From: Bog-473 sp963755495
Lineage (GTDB): Bacteria > Actinomycetota > Acidimicrobiia > Acidimicrobiales > RAAP-2
Reading direction: 5' to 3'
Assembly (NCBI GenBank): GCA_963755495.1
Contig: CAVWJS010000006.1
Span: forward strand, 248,001 to 312,000
Length of the DNA: 64,000 nt
A program made the position numbers and the translations under genes. Of the stretch, positions 1 to 9,301 are shown one piece after another; position 1 is the stretch's first letter, and every line of letters begins with the position of its first letter. The notes beneath the pieces were generated by a model. The model made no database searches, was not told the origin of the DNA, and saw nothing but the letters and a program-made list of their open reading frames with translations.

Positions 1-484
1 GCGTCACGACCTCGGCATCCTGGGCACGCGCCGTGGCGGCGATCTCGTGCTGGAACTCCTCCATCGCTGCCGTCAACGTGTCGTCACCGATGGCCAGGAT
101 ACGAACCGCCAGCAGCCCCGCGTTACGTGACCCGTTGACGGCCACGGTGGCGACCGGCACGCCACGGGGCATCTGCACGATCGAGAGGAGCGAATCGAGG
201 CCGTCGAGGTGCGACAGGGCGACGGGGACCCCGATCACCGGCAGCGTGGTGACCGAGGCCAGCATGCCGGGCAGGTGGGCGGCGCCGCCGGCCCCGGCGA
301 TGAGCACCTTGAGACCCCGGGTTGCCGCCGCGTGCCCGTAGGCGATCATGTCGTCGGGCGTCCGGTGGGCCGAGACCACGCGCACCTCGTGGGGCACGCC
401 GAACTGCTCGAGGACCGCGACCGCGTCTTGCATGACCTCGAGGTCTGACGAGCTGCCCATGACAACGCCCACAAGTCGGGACAC
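1..484 (-). CDS. purE: 5-(carboxyamino)imidazole ribonucleotide mutase, 3' end cut by window
   Basis: PurE converts N5-CAIR to CAIR in cytoplasmic purine synthesis. The reading frame shows the family hallmark GSSSD close to the N-terminus, then SAHRTPD, the glycine-rich IAGAGGAAHLPG loop and the GVP..LSHLDGLDSL..IVQMP block with AVNGSRNAGLLA near the end, in the order expected of class I PurE. About 161 codons are visible, close to the full family length, and the stop lies just outside the left edge. I chose the GTG at 484 because it gives the usual short N-terminal strand before GSSSD; an internal ATG at 460 is less likely. It lies 19 bases after the purK stop, so the two probably form one transcript. 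The frame appears unbroken, unlike purK. Confidence 0.93.
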   Translation of the reverse strand, partial: MSRLVGVVMGSSSDLEVMQDAVAVLEQFGVPHEVRVVSAHRTPDDMIAYGHAAATRGLKVLIAGAGGAAHLPGMLASVTTLPVIGVPVALSHLDGLDSLLSIVQMPRGVPVATVAVNGSRNAGLLAVRILAIGDDTLTAAMEEFQHEIAATARAQDAEVVT

Positions 485-503
485 GGAGCCCGGCTGGCGG
501 CGC

Positions 504-1706
504 TCATCGAGGCGATCTCGCTCGGACGCGACCAGCCCGCTTGGCAGGCTTAGCCCGGGTGGACGTGGCGTGCCCAGGGCCAGCGCGGCCGTCCAGGCGC
601 GCTGCGCGCACGACGTCGGCATCATTTCCGCACACGGTCACGTGTCCTAGTTTGCGCCCTGGCCTGGCCTCTTTGCCATACAGGTGGATATGGGCGCCCT
701 CGACGGCCAAGCCGCAGCGGCAGCAGGGCGACCGGGATCCCCGCCCTCGGGGCCGCCGAAAACGTTGACGCTGGCCACCTGCGCGTGCTGTGGCGCGGTC
801 GACCCGAGGGGGAGGTCGAGGACGGCGCGGAGATGGTTCTCGAACTGGGAGGTGACCGCCCCCTCAATGGTCCAGTGACCCGAGTTATGGGGCCGGGCCG
901 CAATCTCGTTGACCATGAGCGACGCCGGCCGACCAGAAGAGCTCGACCGCCAGGACGCCCACGGCCCCGGCGATCTCGGCCACTCTGCCGACCGATCGCA
1001 TCGGCGCGCTCGACGACCTCGTGCGGCAAGGCGGCCCGGGACGAGGACCTCGCGGCAGACGCCGTCGACCTGGGCCGTCTCGGTGGCCGGCCAGGCGACC
1101 ATCTCGCCGGAGGGGCGGCGGGCGACCATGACGGCCAGCTCCGCCTCGAACGGGACCATCTCTTCGACCAGGACCGTTCCCGAGCAGGGCGCCAGCACCG
1201 GTCGCGGCCTCAGCCCGGTCGTCGACCAGCCAGACGCCCTTGCCGTCGTAGCCGCCGCGGGCCGTCTTGAGCACGAGCGGCCACCCGTGCTGTTCGGCGA
1301 ACTGGGCGATGGCTCCGTCGGCGCTCGGCGGCAGTGGCGCCCGGACCGCCGATCTCCAGCACGATGTGGGCGGGCACCGGGATCCCGGCCTCGACCAGGA
1401 CGGCCCGCATGTGGGCCTTGTCCACGGCCATCTCCAGGGTCTGCAGTCCGGGCCGGACGACGACGCCGTCCTCGACGAGGGCAGCGATGATGGCCAGATC
1501 CACCTGCTCGTGGTCGAACGTGACCACGTCGACCCGATCGGCCAGCGAGCGCAGATGTCGGCCTCGACCAGGGGGGAGCCCAGCAGCACCTCGGACGCGA
1601 CGGCGCAGGCCGCATCGTCGGGGCTCTCGGCCAGCACCGCCACCGAGAGACCGAGGGCGCTGTCCGCCTCGGCGGCCATGCGCGCCAACTGCCCGGCGCC
1701 GACCAC
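504..1706 (-). CDS. purK: 5-(carboxyamino)imidazole ribonucleotide synthase, multiply frameshifted
   Basis: PurK is the ATP-grasp enzyme that carboxylates AIR with bicarbonate to feed PurE. Pieces in three frames line up in order: the N-terminal VGAGQLARM nucleotide-fold motif, a stretch with DHEQVD and KAHMRAVLVEAGIPVP, the ATP-grasp lysine region LVLKTARGGYDGKG, then EEMVPFEAELAVMVAR, the metal-binding NEIAARPHNSGHWTIEG and a C-terminus with HLYGKEARPGRKLGHV. The total span of about 400 codons fits the family. At least six frame changes are needed (roughly at 1550, 1340, 1170, 1010, 900 and 700), many in C/G runs, so I read this as one gene damaged by sequence errors. The GTG at 1706 is the first start in frame. 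It sits directly upstream of purE. Confidence 0.85.
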
Positions 1707-1796
1707 CCCGACGTGGTGGGCGCTCAGGTCGCTAGCCTCGGCGAGATCAGTGATCCGGACACGACCGGCACACTAGGCGAGGAGCCCCGATAGACC

Positions 1797-2725
1797 ATGG
1801 CCAAACCCCTGCGCATCGGCAGCCTGATCGACGTCGACCGGTCGTTGCCCGACACCGTGGCCGAGCTGCGGCGTTTCGCCGAAGCCGGGTTCGACCACGC
1901 CTTGGCCGTCCAGATCTTCGGACCCGACGCGCTGACCCTCCTGGCCGCCGCCGGGGCGCAGGTGCCCGGCATCGGTCTGGGCACCGGCGTGGTGCCGGTC
2001 TACCCCCGCCACCCGATGATGCTGGCCCAGCAGGCCCTCACCGTGCAGTGGGCCACCGGCAACCGCCTGATTCTGGGCATCGGCCTCTCGCACCAGGTGG
2101 TGGTGGAGGGGATGTGGGGCCTCAGTTTCGACAAGCCGGCCCGCTACATGAAGGAGTACCTGGCCGCTCTCATGCCGCTGCTCCGCGGCGAGAAGGTCAA
2201 CGTGGACGGGCGAGCGCATCACGACCCACGCCTTCGCGCCCCTCGAGTTGCGCGGCGCGGCGGCGCCCCCGGTACTGGTGGCCGCCTTGGGCGACACCAT
2301 GCTCAAACTGGCGGGGCGGGTGGCCGACGGCACCGTCACCTGGATGACGGGTATCCGGACCATTGCGTCGCACATTTCCCCGGTCATTCGAGAGGCGGCG
2401 GAGAAGGCGGGACGGCCGGCTCCCCGCATCGGCGTGGCCCTGCCGGTCTCGGTCACGGCGGACATCGAGGCGGTCGAGGGAGCGGGTCAACGAGGAATTC
2501 CGTGTCTATCCGAACCTGCCCTCGTACAAGGCGATGCTGGACAAGGAGGGGGCGACGCAGCCCGGCCGACGTGGCCATCGTCGGCGACGAGGACGCCGTG
2601 ACCGCAGTCGATCGAGAGACTGGCGGCGGCCGGTGCCACGGACTTCGTGGCATCCGTCGTCGGCACGCGCGAGGAGCGAGCGCGGACGTTCTCGTTGCTG
2701 AGCGCGCTGGCGAACGCGGTCGTAG
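1797..2725 (+). CDS. LLM-class F420-dependent oxidoreductase, frameshifted
   Basis: This is a luciferase-like TIM-barrel oxidoreductase of the type that uses coenzyme F420 in actinobacteria; the substrate is unknown. The first 138 residues read cleanly and show the family pattern: RIGSLIDVDRS, then a GLGTGVVPVYPRHP strand that contacts the cofactor, and GIGLSHQVVVEG. The rest is spread over other frames: VLVAALGDTMLKLAGRVADGT, ADVAIVGDEDAV and a C-terminal FVASVVGTREER. Shifts fall near 2212, 2478, 2560 and 2625. The stop is therefore inferred: TAG at 2723 in the frame that ends soon after the expected C-terminus. ATG at 1797 follows a GAGGAGC-like ribosome site. It is divergent from purK and convergent with the DsbA-like gene. 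The F420 preference is inferred from the family. Confidence 0.8.
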
Positions 2726-2735
2726 CGCTCGCTTC

Positions 2736-3336
2736 TCAGCGCTCGAGCGTCGTGTACTTGAATTCGTTGAGGTCCGGCTGCTCGTCCATCAGCTGGACGA
2801 CGTTCTCGATGGTACGCCGGGCCAGTGCCGCGTCGCCTTGGGGCCGGCTCATCAGCCGCACGAAGACGGCACGGTCCTCGACGACGAACGTCGGCACCCC
2901 GAAGACGCTCCATTCGTTGACCGCCTCCTCGTGGGCCCGCTTGATCTCTTCGATCGGCCCGCCGCCATCCACTTCGGCCAGGACCTTGTCGCCGGGAACG
3001 TTGTGGCTGTCGAGGACGCGGCATCACGACCGCCGGATCCCGGATGTCGAGTCCGTCGTCATGGCGGGCGGCGAACAGGGCGTCGTGCACCGCTCCGAAC
3101 TGCTCGGGATACTGGTCGCGGACCACGACGCCAGCCGCCAGGGCGACGAGGTCCTTGAACTTCGCCGGGTCGTCCCACACCGGGGTTCCGCCTTCGGGCA
3201 CGTGGACCTGGCTCAGCGTGAAGGGGAGGAAGGTGACGTCCCAGTCGGCCCCGTCGGCCAACCCGGCCAGGAGGTGCTCATGGGCGTTGCGGGCGAAGGG
3301 GCAGCGGTAGTCCCAAGTGACGGCAAATGGCTTCAT
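2736..3336 (-). CDS. DsbA-family thioredoxin-fold protein
   Basis: The protein starts KPFAVTWDYRCPFARNAHEH, the beta-strand plus CPFA active-site helix of the DsbA/FrnE/2-hydroxychromene-2-carboxylate isomerase superfamily. A helical insertion follows, and the C-terminal half has NEWSVFGVPTFVVEDRAVF, where the conserved cis-proline of the thioredoxin fold precedes TFVV. Only one cysteine is present in the active-site motif, so a simple dithiol oxidase role is doubtful; a glutathione- or mycothiol-type transferase or isomerase is as likely. One frameshift near 3022 separates the halves. There is no signal peptide, so it is cytoplasmic. Its start overlaps the stop of the PAP2 gene by ATGA, which indicates translational coupling. 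Confidence 0.75.
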
Positions 3337-3925
3337 AGTCTCTTCAACACGTAGCCGTCCGCTCCCATTCCCTTGGCCGTCCGAATCGCCTTCCGGGCCA
3401 GTCGGCGACGGGTGCCCGGAGTCACCCGGTTGAGAATGGGCCGCAGGACGAGGCCGAGGAGCGACCCGATGGCCGCCCCGCCCACGACGTCGCTCGGATG
3501 ATGGGCCCGCAGGTGCACGCGGCTGGCGGCGACCGCCCCGGCGAAGCCGACGTAGGCCGCCGTCTCCGGCGTCGTCTCGGCCAGGACGAAGGCGGTGCAG
3601 AAGGCGGCCAAGCGTGTGCCCGCTCGGAAAGCTGCTGCTCGTGGGGGTACGGACCGCCGCGTCGAGGTGCTCTTCGGGACGCTCCCGCTGCACCGCCGAC
3701 TTGACGGCTCGGTTGACGGCATATGAGGAGATGCCGGCCAAGCCCAATGCAGTGAAGGCGCGGCGCCGGTCCGGTCCGCGGCGCCGGGCCTTGTACAGCG
3801 CCAGCACGACCCAGACGAGGCCGTAGTCGGCCAGGTTGGAAACCAGTGGCTGCCGCTTGATCGACCTGGGGCTGCCCCCGCAGCGGGTCGAAGGCGGCAT
3901 CGATCGTCTCGTCGAAGCGTGTCAC
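3333..3925 (-). CDS. PAP2-family membrane phosphatase, frameshifted
   Basis: This is a type 2 phosphatidic acid phosphatase-like membrane enzyme. The three catalytic motifs are present: KSAVQRERP (KxxxxxxRP), SSFPSGH (PSGH) and SRVHLRAHHPSD (SRxxxxxHxxxD), with the final histidine and aspartate in place. Hydrophobic segments lie between them. A frameshift near 3610, just after PSGHT, moves the C-terminal third into another frame, and a second near 3870 affects the N-terminus. The GTG at 3925 gives TRFDETIDAAFDPLRG and overlaps the TGA of the upstream nuclease gene. The likely substrate is an undecaprenyl- or phosphatidyl-type pyrophosphate, but the sequence does not decide it. Confidence 0.82.
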
Positions 3926-4713
3926 GACGCCATCGTCACGCCGCGTTGAAGGCGGGGCAGGAAGGCTTGAAGTGGCAGAACTGGCACAACGGACCCACCT
4001 TGGGGCGGAAGTCCTCGCGTCACGCAAGCTCGCTCGATGGCTCCCCAGACGGCAGAGGTCCGGCGCTGTTGGCCCCGCAGCGTCTGCGGCGTGGGGACGG
4101 CCGAGATGATGAGCGGGTCGCGCAGGTGCAGGAGGCGCACCTCGGCGGGTGCGCGTCCGAGGAGCCTCTCGCACAGCAGCGCGTACGTCTGGACCCCGCC
4201 CATCCGCCCGTGCTCGTAGCGCTCCGAGGGCGCCCTCCCGGTCTTGTAGTCGACCACGATCAACGCGCCGTCAGGGCCGATGTCGAGGCGGTCGATGATG
4301 CCGCGCAGCCGCATGCCGTCCTGCTCGATCTCGACTCCGAGCTCCACGCCAATCGTGTGCGCGGCACCGACGGATCCTCGAGGCGGAAGTAGTTGTCGAT
4401 CAGCATGTGCGCGTCAGCCAGGAATGACGCAGCATTTTCCGTCGTCAGGCCCAGCTCGACGAATTCGGGGTCGATCGCCAGTTCCTTCCAGGCCCATTCC
4501 CAACTCGTGTGCCGCTGCGGCTGGGTGCGATCGGCCGCATCGTGATTCCAAAAGAGGCCTTCGAGCGCGGCGTGCACCAGCGTGCCCTTGACGGCATGGG
4601 GCGAGGGCGGTTCGGGGCGGTGCTCGATCACGCGAGAAACGAAAGGCCAGCGGGCAGTTCGTGAACGCGGTGACCTTGGATGGCGTCAGAGTGCGGGGAA
4701 GATCGAGCGCCAT
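3922..4713 (-). CDS. RecB/Cas4-like PD-(D/E)XK exonuclease, frameshifted
   Basis: The order of pieces is that of the stand-alone RecB-family nuclease of actinobacteria: LTPSKVTAFTNCPLAFRFS at the N-terminus, a helical GTLVHAALEGLF segment, then the nuclease core RGIIDRLDIGPDG followed by LIVVDYKTGRAPS, which supplies the D and the D-x-K residues of PD-(D/E)XK. The extreme C-terminus carries a CQFC..KP.CPAF cluster that, with the N-terminal cysteine, would bind a 4Fe-4S cluster as in AddB and Cas4. Frameshifts lie near 4630, 4340 and 4025. No cas genes or repeats are nearby, so a DNA-repair role is likelier than CRISPR adaptation. ATG 4713 is the best start. Confidence 0.8.
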
Positions 4714-4813
4714 GCGAGCCAGGATAGGACGAGGCTGTGACGTGTCGGGTGATTCCATCATCCATCCCCGTCCCCTCGCACGCCCACCCGGGCCGTGCAC
4801 TAAAAAGAGTCGT

Positions 4814-5129
4814 TATGGGAGTCCGTAAGGTGGAGTCCGTGGTGGAGTCCGATGCCGCCGGCTGATCTCAGACGCAACACCCGTTGGGCGGGCCTGCAGA
4901 CCGGGCGACCCCGTGCAGGTTGCGGGCACCCGTATTCGCGGCGCCTCCTGGTCCTTCGTGGCCCACGTCGCCAACGCCGAGACGGGGGAGGAGTGGGTCG
5001 AGGTGGTCGGTGGCCGAAAGGGGGACCGCGCCGTGCGCTCCTTTGCGGCCCGACCAGTTGTACGCCGCCTCCTCGCGCCCCGGCCGCGACCCCTCGTTGG
5101 CCGAGGCACCCGGGCTTCCCCTCGGCTGA
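4814..5129 (+). CDS. Small conserved-looking protein of unknown function, frameshifted
   Basis: I do not know the function. A continuous, well-balanced segment reads DPVQVAGTRIRG..SFVAHVANAETGEEWVEVVGG followed by a basic stretch RKGDRAVRSF and a short tail rich in proline that ends at a stop at 5127-5129. The core looks like a small beta-barrel protein. The beginning is uncertain: ATG 4814 gives a frame that stops after 16 codons, while the core frame opens around 4862, so an indel near 4860 and another near 5045 are needed. It is divergent from the nuclease gene and lies 14 bases before the acetyltransferase. Confidence 0.5.
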
Positions 5130-5143
5130 GCGGGTGCACGCCC

Positions 5144-5720
5144 ATGGCGTTCCATCCTCGTCACCGATCGCCTGGTTTGCGCCCCTTCGTCGCGGGCGAC
5201 CTGGCCGACTTGGTCGAGGTGCATGCGGAAGAGTCGTTCTGGTGGTACCCCCTGCGTGGCGCCATGACGGCGGAGGAGACGGAGGCTTTCTTGACCCGAA
5301 CGATGGCACGGTACGCCACGGACGGCTTCGGCATCGAGGCGGTCATCGATCGGCGCGAGCGACGCGATGATCGGGTGGGCCGGTCTGGCCATTCCCCACT
5401 TCTTGCCCGAGGTGTTGCCCGCGGTCGAAGTCGGGTGGCGGCTCTCAGGCCCGTATCGAGGCCGCGGACTGGCCACCGAGGCGGGCCGGGCCGCCGTCGA
5501 TTGGGGCTTCACCGCCGGCGGGCTGTCGCGCATCGTCAGCATCTACGAGCCGGAGAATCTGGCCTCGGGCCGGGTGATGGAGCATCTCGGCTTCGTGCCG
5601 TTCCTGACCACCCGGATCGCCGAGCGGGGCGAGCGTGGTCGTGGTCACCGAGCTCACCGCGAGACGTGGGGAGCAGCTGCCCGCAGCCACGGCGAGCGGC
5701 CGAGCTACTCGACCGAGTAG
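5144..5720 (+). CDS. GNAT-family N-acetyltransferase (RimJ/RimL type), frameshifted
   Basis: A GNAT enzyme that moves acetyl from acetyl-CoA to an amine. After a start with a probable early indel, RPFVAGDLADLVEVHAEE marks the first strand and helix. The second part, in another frame, has MIGWAGLAIPHFLPEV and GWRLSGPYRGRGLATEA, where RGRGLA is the pyrophosphate-binding loop, then RIVSIYEPENLASGRVMEHL, typical of RimJ-like enzymes. Frameshifts are near 5160 and 5360. The last dozen residues vary with frame choice; the TAG at 5718 overlaps the convergent acyl-CoA dehydrogenase stop. The substrate is unknown. Confidence 0.72.
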
Positions 5721-6856
5721 CCGTCCATCCTCGAGAGGACGCGCAGCATCACCTCGTCGGCCCCGGCGCCGATGGAGTCGAGCCGGGTGTCGCGGTAGAA
5801 GCGGGAAGCCCAGTGCTCGGCCATGTAGGCGATGCCGCCGTGGAACTGCACGGCCGACGTCGGCCACCTCGCGCTGCAGCCGTGAGCCCATCAATTTGCC
5901 GATGGTGGCGAAACGGGTGGCATCCTCCCCGCGCTCGCACGGCATCGGCCGCAGCGCGGGCGTAGTGCTTGAGCATGTCGTGGCGGGCCGACAGCTCGGC
6001 CAGCACGAATTGCAGATGCTGGTTGGCCAGGAGGGGCTGGCCGAACGCCTGGCGCTCGCGCGAGGTAGGCCGCTGTGCGCTGGAGCGCCAGTTCGATCGC
6101 GCCGACCTGCTTGTACACCGTGATGAGTCGTTCCGCCTGGAATTGCACCATCTGCTGCTGGAAGCCGCGTCCGATCTCGCCGATGGTGTTCGACACCGGC
6201 ACGCGGACGTCGATGAAGGAGAGCTCGGCCGTGTCGCTCGACCACATGCCCAATTTCTCGAGCTTGCGCGAGACGACGACGCCGTCGAGCGACGTCGGCA
6301 CGACGATGAGCGACATGCCCCGGTAACCGACCTCCTCGCTCGTGCGGGCCAGGAGGCACAGCCAGTCGGCCTGGGTGCCGTTGGTGATGTAGAGCTTCGA
6401 GCCGTTAATGACCCACTCGTCCCCGTCGCGCACGGCGCGGGTGCGGATGCCGGCAACGTCGCTGCCGGCATCGGGCTCGGTCACCGCGATCGATGCCACC
6501 AGTTCACCGCGGATGGAGGGGGCGAGATACTCCTCCTTCAGGGCCGCCGACCCGTAACGTGCGAGCGCCGGCGTGGCCATCGACATCTGGACGGCCATCG
6601 CCATGGGGATCCCGCCGCAGCTGATGCGTCCCATCTCCTCGCCCGCCACCAGGGCAAAGGAATGGTCGGCCGCCATGCCTCCGTACGCTTCCTCGTACTC
6701 CAGTCCGAGCAGGCCGACCGCGCCCAACTTGGGGAAGAGCTCGTGGGCAGGAAAGGTGCGCGCCGCTTCCCACTCATCGACATGCGGCTCGATCTCACGC
6801 TCGAACAGATCCCGCAGGGTCTTGCGGAAGATCTTGTGTTCGTCGGTCTCGATCAC
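5705..6856 (-). CDS. Acyl-CoA dehydrogenase, frameshifted near the C-terminus
   Basis: A flavin-dependent acyl-CoA dehydrogenase that introduces the alpha-beta double bond in acyl-CoA. The first 265 residues are clean and show LLGLEYEEAYGGM, the FAD/substrate signature IAVTEPDAGSDVAG, INGSKLYITNGTQADW and GFQQQMVQFQAER. The C-terminal helical domain is broken near 6065, 5935 and 5880; the pieces include RQAFGQPLL and a final GGIAYM-like region ending RMDGYSVE, so the active-site region is only partly readable. The GTG at 6856 gives the normal N-terminus IETDEHKIFRKTLRDLFE. Its divergent position next to the enoyl-CoA hydratase operon suggests that both act on the same acyl-CoA route. Confidence 0.88.
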
Positions 6857-6924
6857 GACCGAACGTTACCACCGGGTAATTTCTCTCTCCCGGGCCGCAC
6901 GCGTGACCCCTACACTGCGGGTTC

Positions 6925-7706
6925 GTGACGGATGAGTTGGTCCACATCGCCCGGGAGGGCCCTGTCCTGTCGCTGACGCTCGACTCTCCGCGCAACCGCA
7001 ACGCACTCTCTGCTGAGCTGCTCGACCAGCTGGCTGAGGGTTTCAGCCAAGCCGCGGCCGATCAGACGGTGAGGGTGGTGGTCCTCACTGCGACCGGCAG
7101 CGTCTTTTGCTCGGGCGCCGATCTTTCCGAGCCGGCCGGGGCTCGTCACGTCCCGCATGCCCGAAATCCTGACCGCCATCACTTCGCTCGCGGTGCCGGT
7201 CGTGGCCCGGGTCGGGGGGCACGCCCGCGCCGGGGGGATCGGGCTCATCGCCGCATGCGATCTGGCCGTGGCCACGGAGGACAGCACGTTTGCCTTCAGC
7301 GAGGTGAGGATCGGCGTGGCGCCAGCGATGATTCTGGTGCCGGTCCTGCGCGTGGCCGATCGGAGGTTCATCGAGCACGCCACCCTGACTGGCGAGTCGT
7401 TCAGTGCCACCGATGCGGCGAGGGCCGGCTTGCTCACCGGTGTGGTCGATGATCTGGCAGGCCTCGATGCATGGGTGCACGCCGTCGGTTGCGTCCATTC
7501 TCAAGTCGGCTCCCGGTGCAGTGGCGGCGACCAAGGCACTCCTCGATCGGCTACCCGAACTGCCGTGGTCCGAGGGGCTGAACGTCGCGCGCCTGGCCGT
7601 CGGCCGAGCTGTTCGAGAGGACGAGGCGGCAGAAGGAATGGACGCCTTCCTGCGACAAACGCGCACCGTCGTGGGAAGTCGCGGCGCCATGAGGACGCTC
7701 CGATGA
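6925..7706 (+). CDS. Enoyl-CoA hydratase/isomerase family protein, frameshifted
   Basis: A crotonase-fold enzyme that probably hydrates an unsaturated acyl-CoA. The pattern LSLTLDSPRNRNALSAELL opens the fold, VFCSGADLSEPAG is the first oxyanion-hole loop, and VARVGGHARAGGIGLIAACD the second, followed by FAFSEVRIGVAPAMI. An indel near 7143 and another near 7495 split it into three frames. It starts at GTG 6925. Its stop overlaps the next ATG as ATGA at 7703-7706, so it is translationally coupled to the carboxyltransferase. In Atu and Liu clusters such a gene encodes isohexenyl- or methylglutaconyl-CoA hydratase, which is the likely role here. Confidence 0.86.
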
Positions 7707-9301
7707 GCTCGCCCCTCAGAACGCGTCTGATTGCGGGGAGTGAGGAGTTCGACGCCAACGCGCGCGCCATGGCGGCACTGGTCGAACAGGTGCGGGCATT
7801 GCACGATGACGTCCTCTCGGGCGGTGGTCCGCAGTACGTCGAGCGGCATCGAGCGCGAGGCAAGATGATGGTGCGGGAGCGACTGGAGGCACTCGTCGAC
7901 GCCGGGACGCCCGTGCTGGAACTGAGCCCGCTGGCCGGTCTCGAGACGGCTGACCCGCTCGGAGGTGGCGTGGTCGTGGCCTTGGTCGAGGTGTCGCACA
8001 CCCAGTGCCTCGTCATCGCGAACGATCCCACTGTCCGCGGCGGTACCACCAGTCCCACCACGATCAAGAAGCTGCTGCGCGCCATGGATGTGGCGGAGGC
8101 CAATCGGCTCCCGCTCTTGCTGCTCGTCGAGTCGGGCGGGGCTGACCTGCCACGGCAGGCCGACGTCTTCGTGCCGGGCGGCGAGCAGTTCCGCCGCCTG
8201 ACCCAACTCTCCGCCCAGGGCATCCCAACCATCTGCGTCGTCTTCGGATCGTCGACGGCCGGCGGGGCCTACCTCCCGGGAATGAGCGACTACACGGTCA
8301 TGGTCGAAGGGGAGGCCCGAGTGTTCCTGGGCGGACCCCCCCTGGTCAAAATGGCCACGGGCGAGGATGCCGATGAAGAGGAGCTCGGCGGCGCTCTCAT
8401 GCACGCGCGCACATCGGGCTTGTGCGACTATCTGGCTCGGGACGAGCCGGACGCCATCCGGATCGCGCGCGGCATCGTGGCCCATCTGCATTGGCAGCGC
8501 CTCGGCCCGGGGCCTCAGCTTCCGGTCGAGCCGCCCCTCTATGGCGCCGAGGAGCTCCTGGGCATCGCACCGGTCGACGTGCGGGTCCCGTTCGAAGTGC
8601 GAGAGATCCTCGCTCGCGTGCTCGACGGGTCCCGCTTCGAGGAGTTCAAACCTCTGTACGGCGCTCAACTCGTGTGCGGTTGGGGAACGCTAGGTGGCTA
8701 TCCCGTGGGCATCGTGGCCAACAACGGGATTCTCTTTTCGGAGGAGGGTCAGAAGGGCGCCCAATTCATCCAGCTCTGCAACCGCTCTGATACGCCCATT
8801 GTCTTCGTCCAGAACATCACTGGGTTCATGGTCGGGACCCGCTACGAGCAAGGAGGGATCATTAAGGACGGGGCCAAGCTGATCAACGCCGTGTCCAATT
8901 CTACCGTGCCCCACCTGACCCTGATGGTGGGTGCCAGTTACGGAGCCGGGAACTACGCCATGGCAGGGCGGGCCTACGACCCGCGCTTCGTCTTCACCTG
9001 GCCCAATCACCGCATCGCTGTCATGGGGCCCAAGCAACTGGCCGGTGTTCTTTCCATCGTGCGCCGCAACGCCGCCGAGGCAGCCGGACGGCCGTTCGAC
9101 GAACAGGCGGATCAGGACCTCAGAGTGGCCACTGAGGCGCAGATCGAAGCGGAGTCGACCGCACGATTCGCCACCGGCCGGCTGTGGGACGACGGCATCA
9201 TCGACCCGCGTGACACGCGCACCGTACTCGCCATCGCATTGACCGCGGTCCACTCGGCCCCGGTCCGAGGCACGGCAACCTTTGGCGTGGTCCGGCACTA
9301 G
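7703..9301 (+). CDS. Acyl-CoA carboxylase beta subunit (carboxyltransferase; methylcrotonyl/geranyl-CoA type)
   Basis: This intact 532-residue protein is the carboxyltransferase half of a biotin-dependent acyl-CoA carboxylase. It shows the MCC-beta-like layout: RGKMMVRERLEALVDAGTP near residue 55, the acyl-CoA site GGTTSPTTIKKLLRA, GSSTAGGAYLPGMSDY, then the C-terminal carboxybiotin half with NNGILFSEEGQKGAQFIQL, FVQNITGFMVGTRYE, GASYGAGNYAMAGRAYDPRF and a final ATEAQIEAES. The NNGILFSE and GAGNYAMAGRAY pattern points to methylcrotonyl- or geranyl-CoA carboxylase rather than propionyl-CoA carboxylase. It overlaps genes on both sides (ATGA before, TAGTG after), so its partner is certainly the next gene. 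Confidence 0.92.
   Translation: MSSPLRTRLIAGSEEFDANARAMAALVEQVRALHDDVLSGGGPQYVERHRARGKMMVRERLEALVDAGTPVLELSPLAGLETADPLGGGVVVALVEVSHTQCLVIANDPTVRGGTTSPTTIKKLLRAMDVAEANRLPLLLLVESGGADLPRQADVFVPGGEQFRRLTQLSAQGIPTICVVFGSSTAGGAYLPGMSDYTVMVEGEARVFLGGPPLVKMATGEDADEEELGGALMHARTSGLCDYLARDEPDAIRIARGIVAHLHWQRLGPGPQLPVEPPLYGAEELLGIAPVDVRVPFEVREILARVLDGSRFEEFKPLYGAQLVCGWGTLGGYPVGIVANNGILFSEEGQKGAQFIQLCNRSDTPIVFVQNITGFMVGTRYEQGGIIKDGAKLINAVSNSTVPHLTLMVGASYGAGNYAMAGRAYDPRFVFTWPNHRIAVMGPKQLAGVLSIVRRNAAEAAGRPFDEQADQDLRVATEAQIEAESTARFATGRLWDDGIIDPRDTRTVLAIALTAVHSAPVRGTATFGVVRH

Noticed and set aside
3922..4713. Cas4 of a CRISPR system
   Set aside because: The 4Fe-4S and nuclease motifs fit, but no cas1, cas2 or array is present; the stand-alone RecB-like nuclease is commoner in actinobacteria.
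7085..8668. Long minus-strand open frame (over 500 codons)
   Set aside because: It lies entirely opposite the enoyl-CoA hydratase and carboxyltransferase genes, has biased codon shadow composition and no family pattern.
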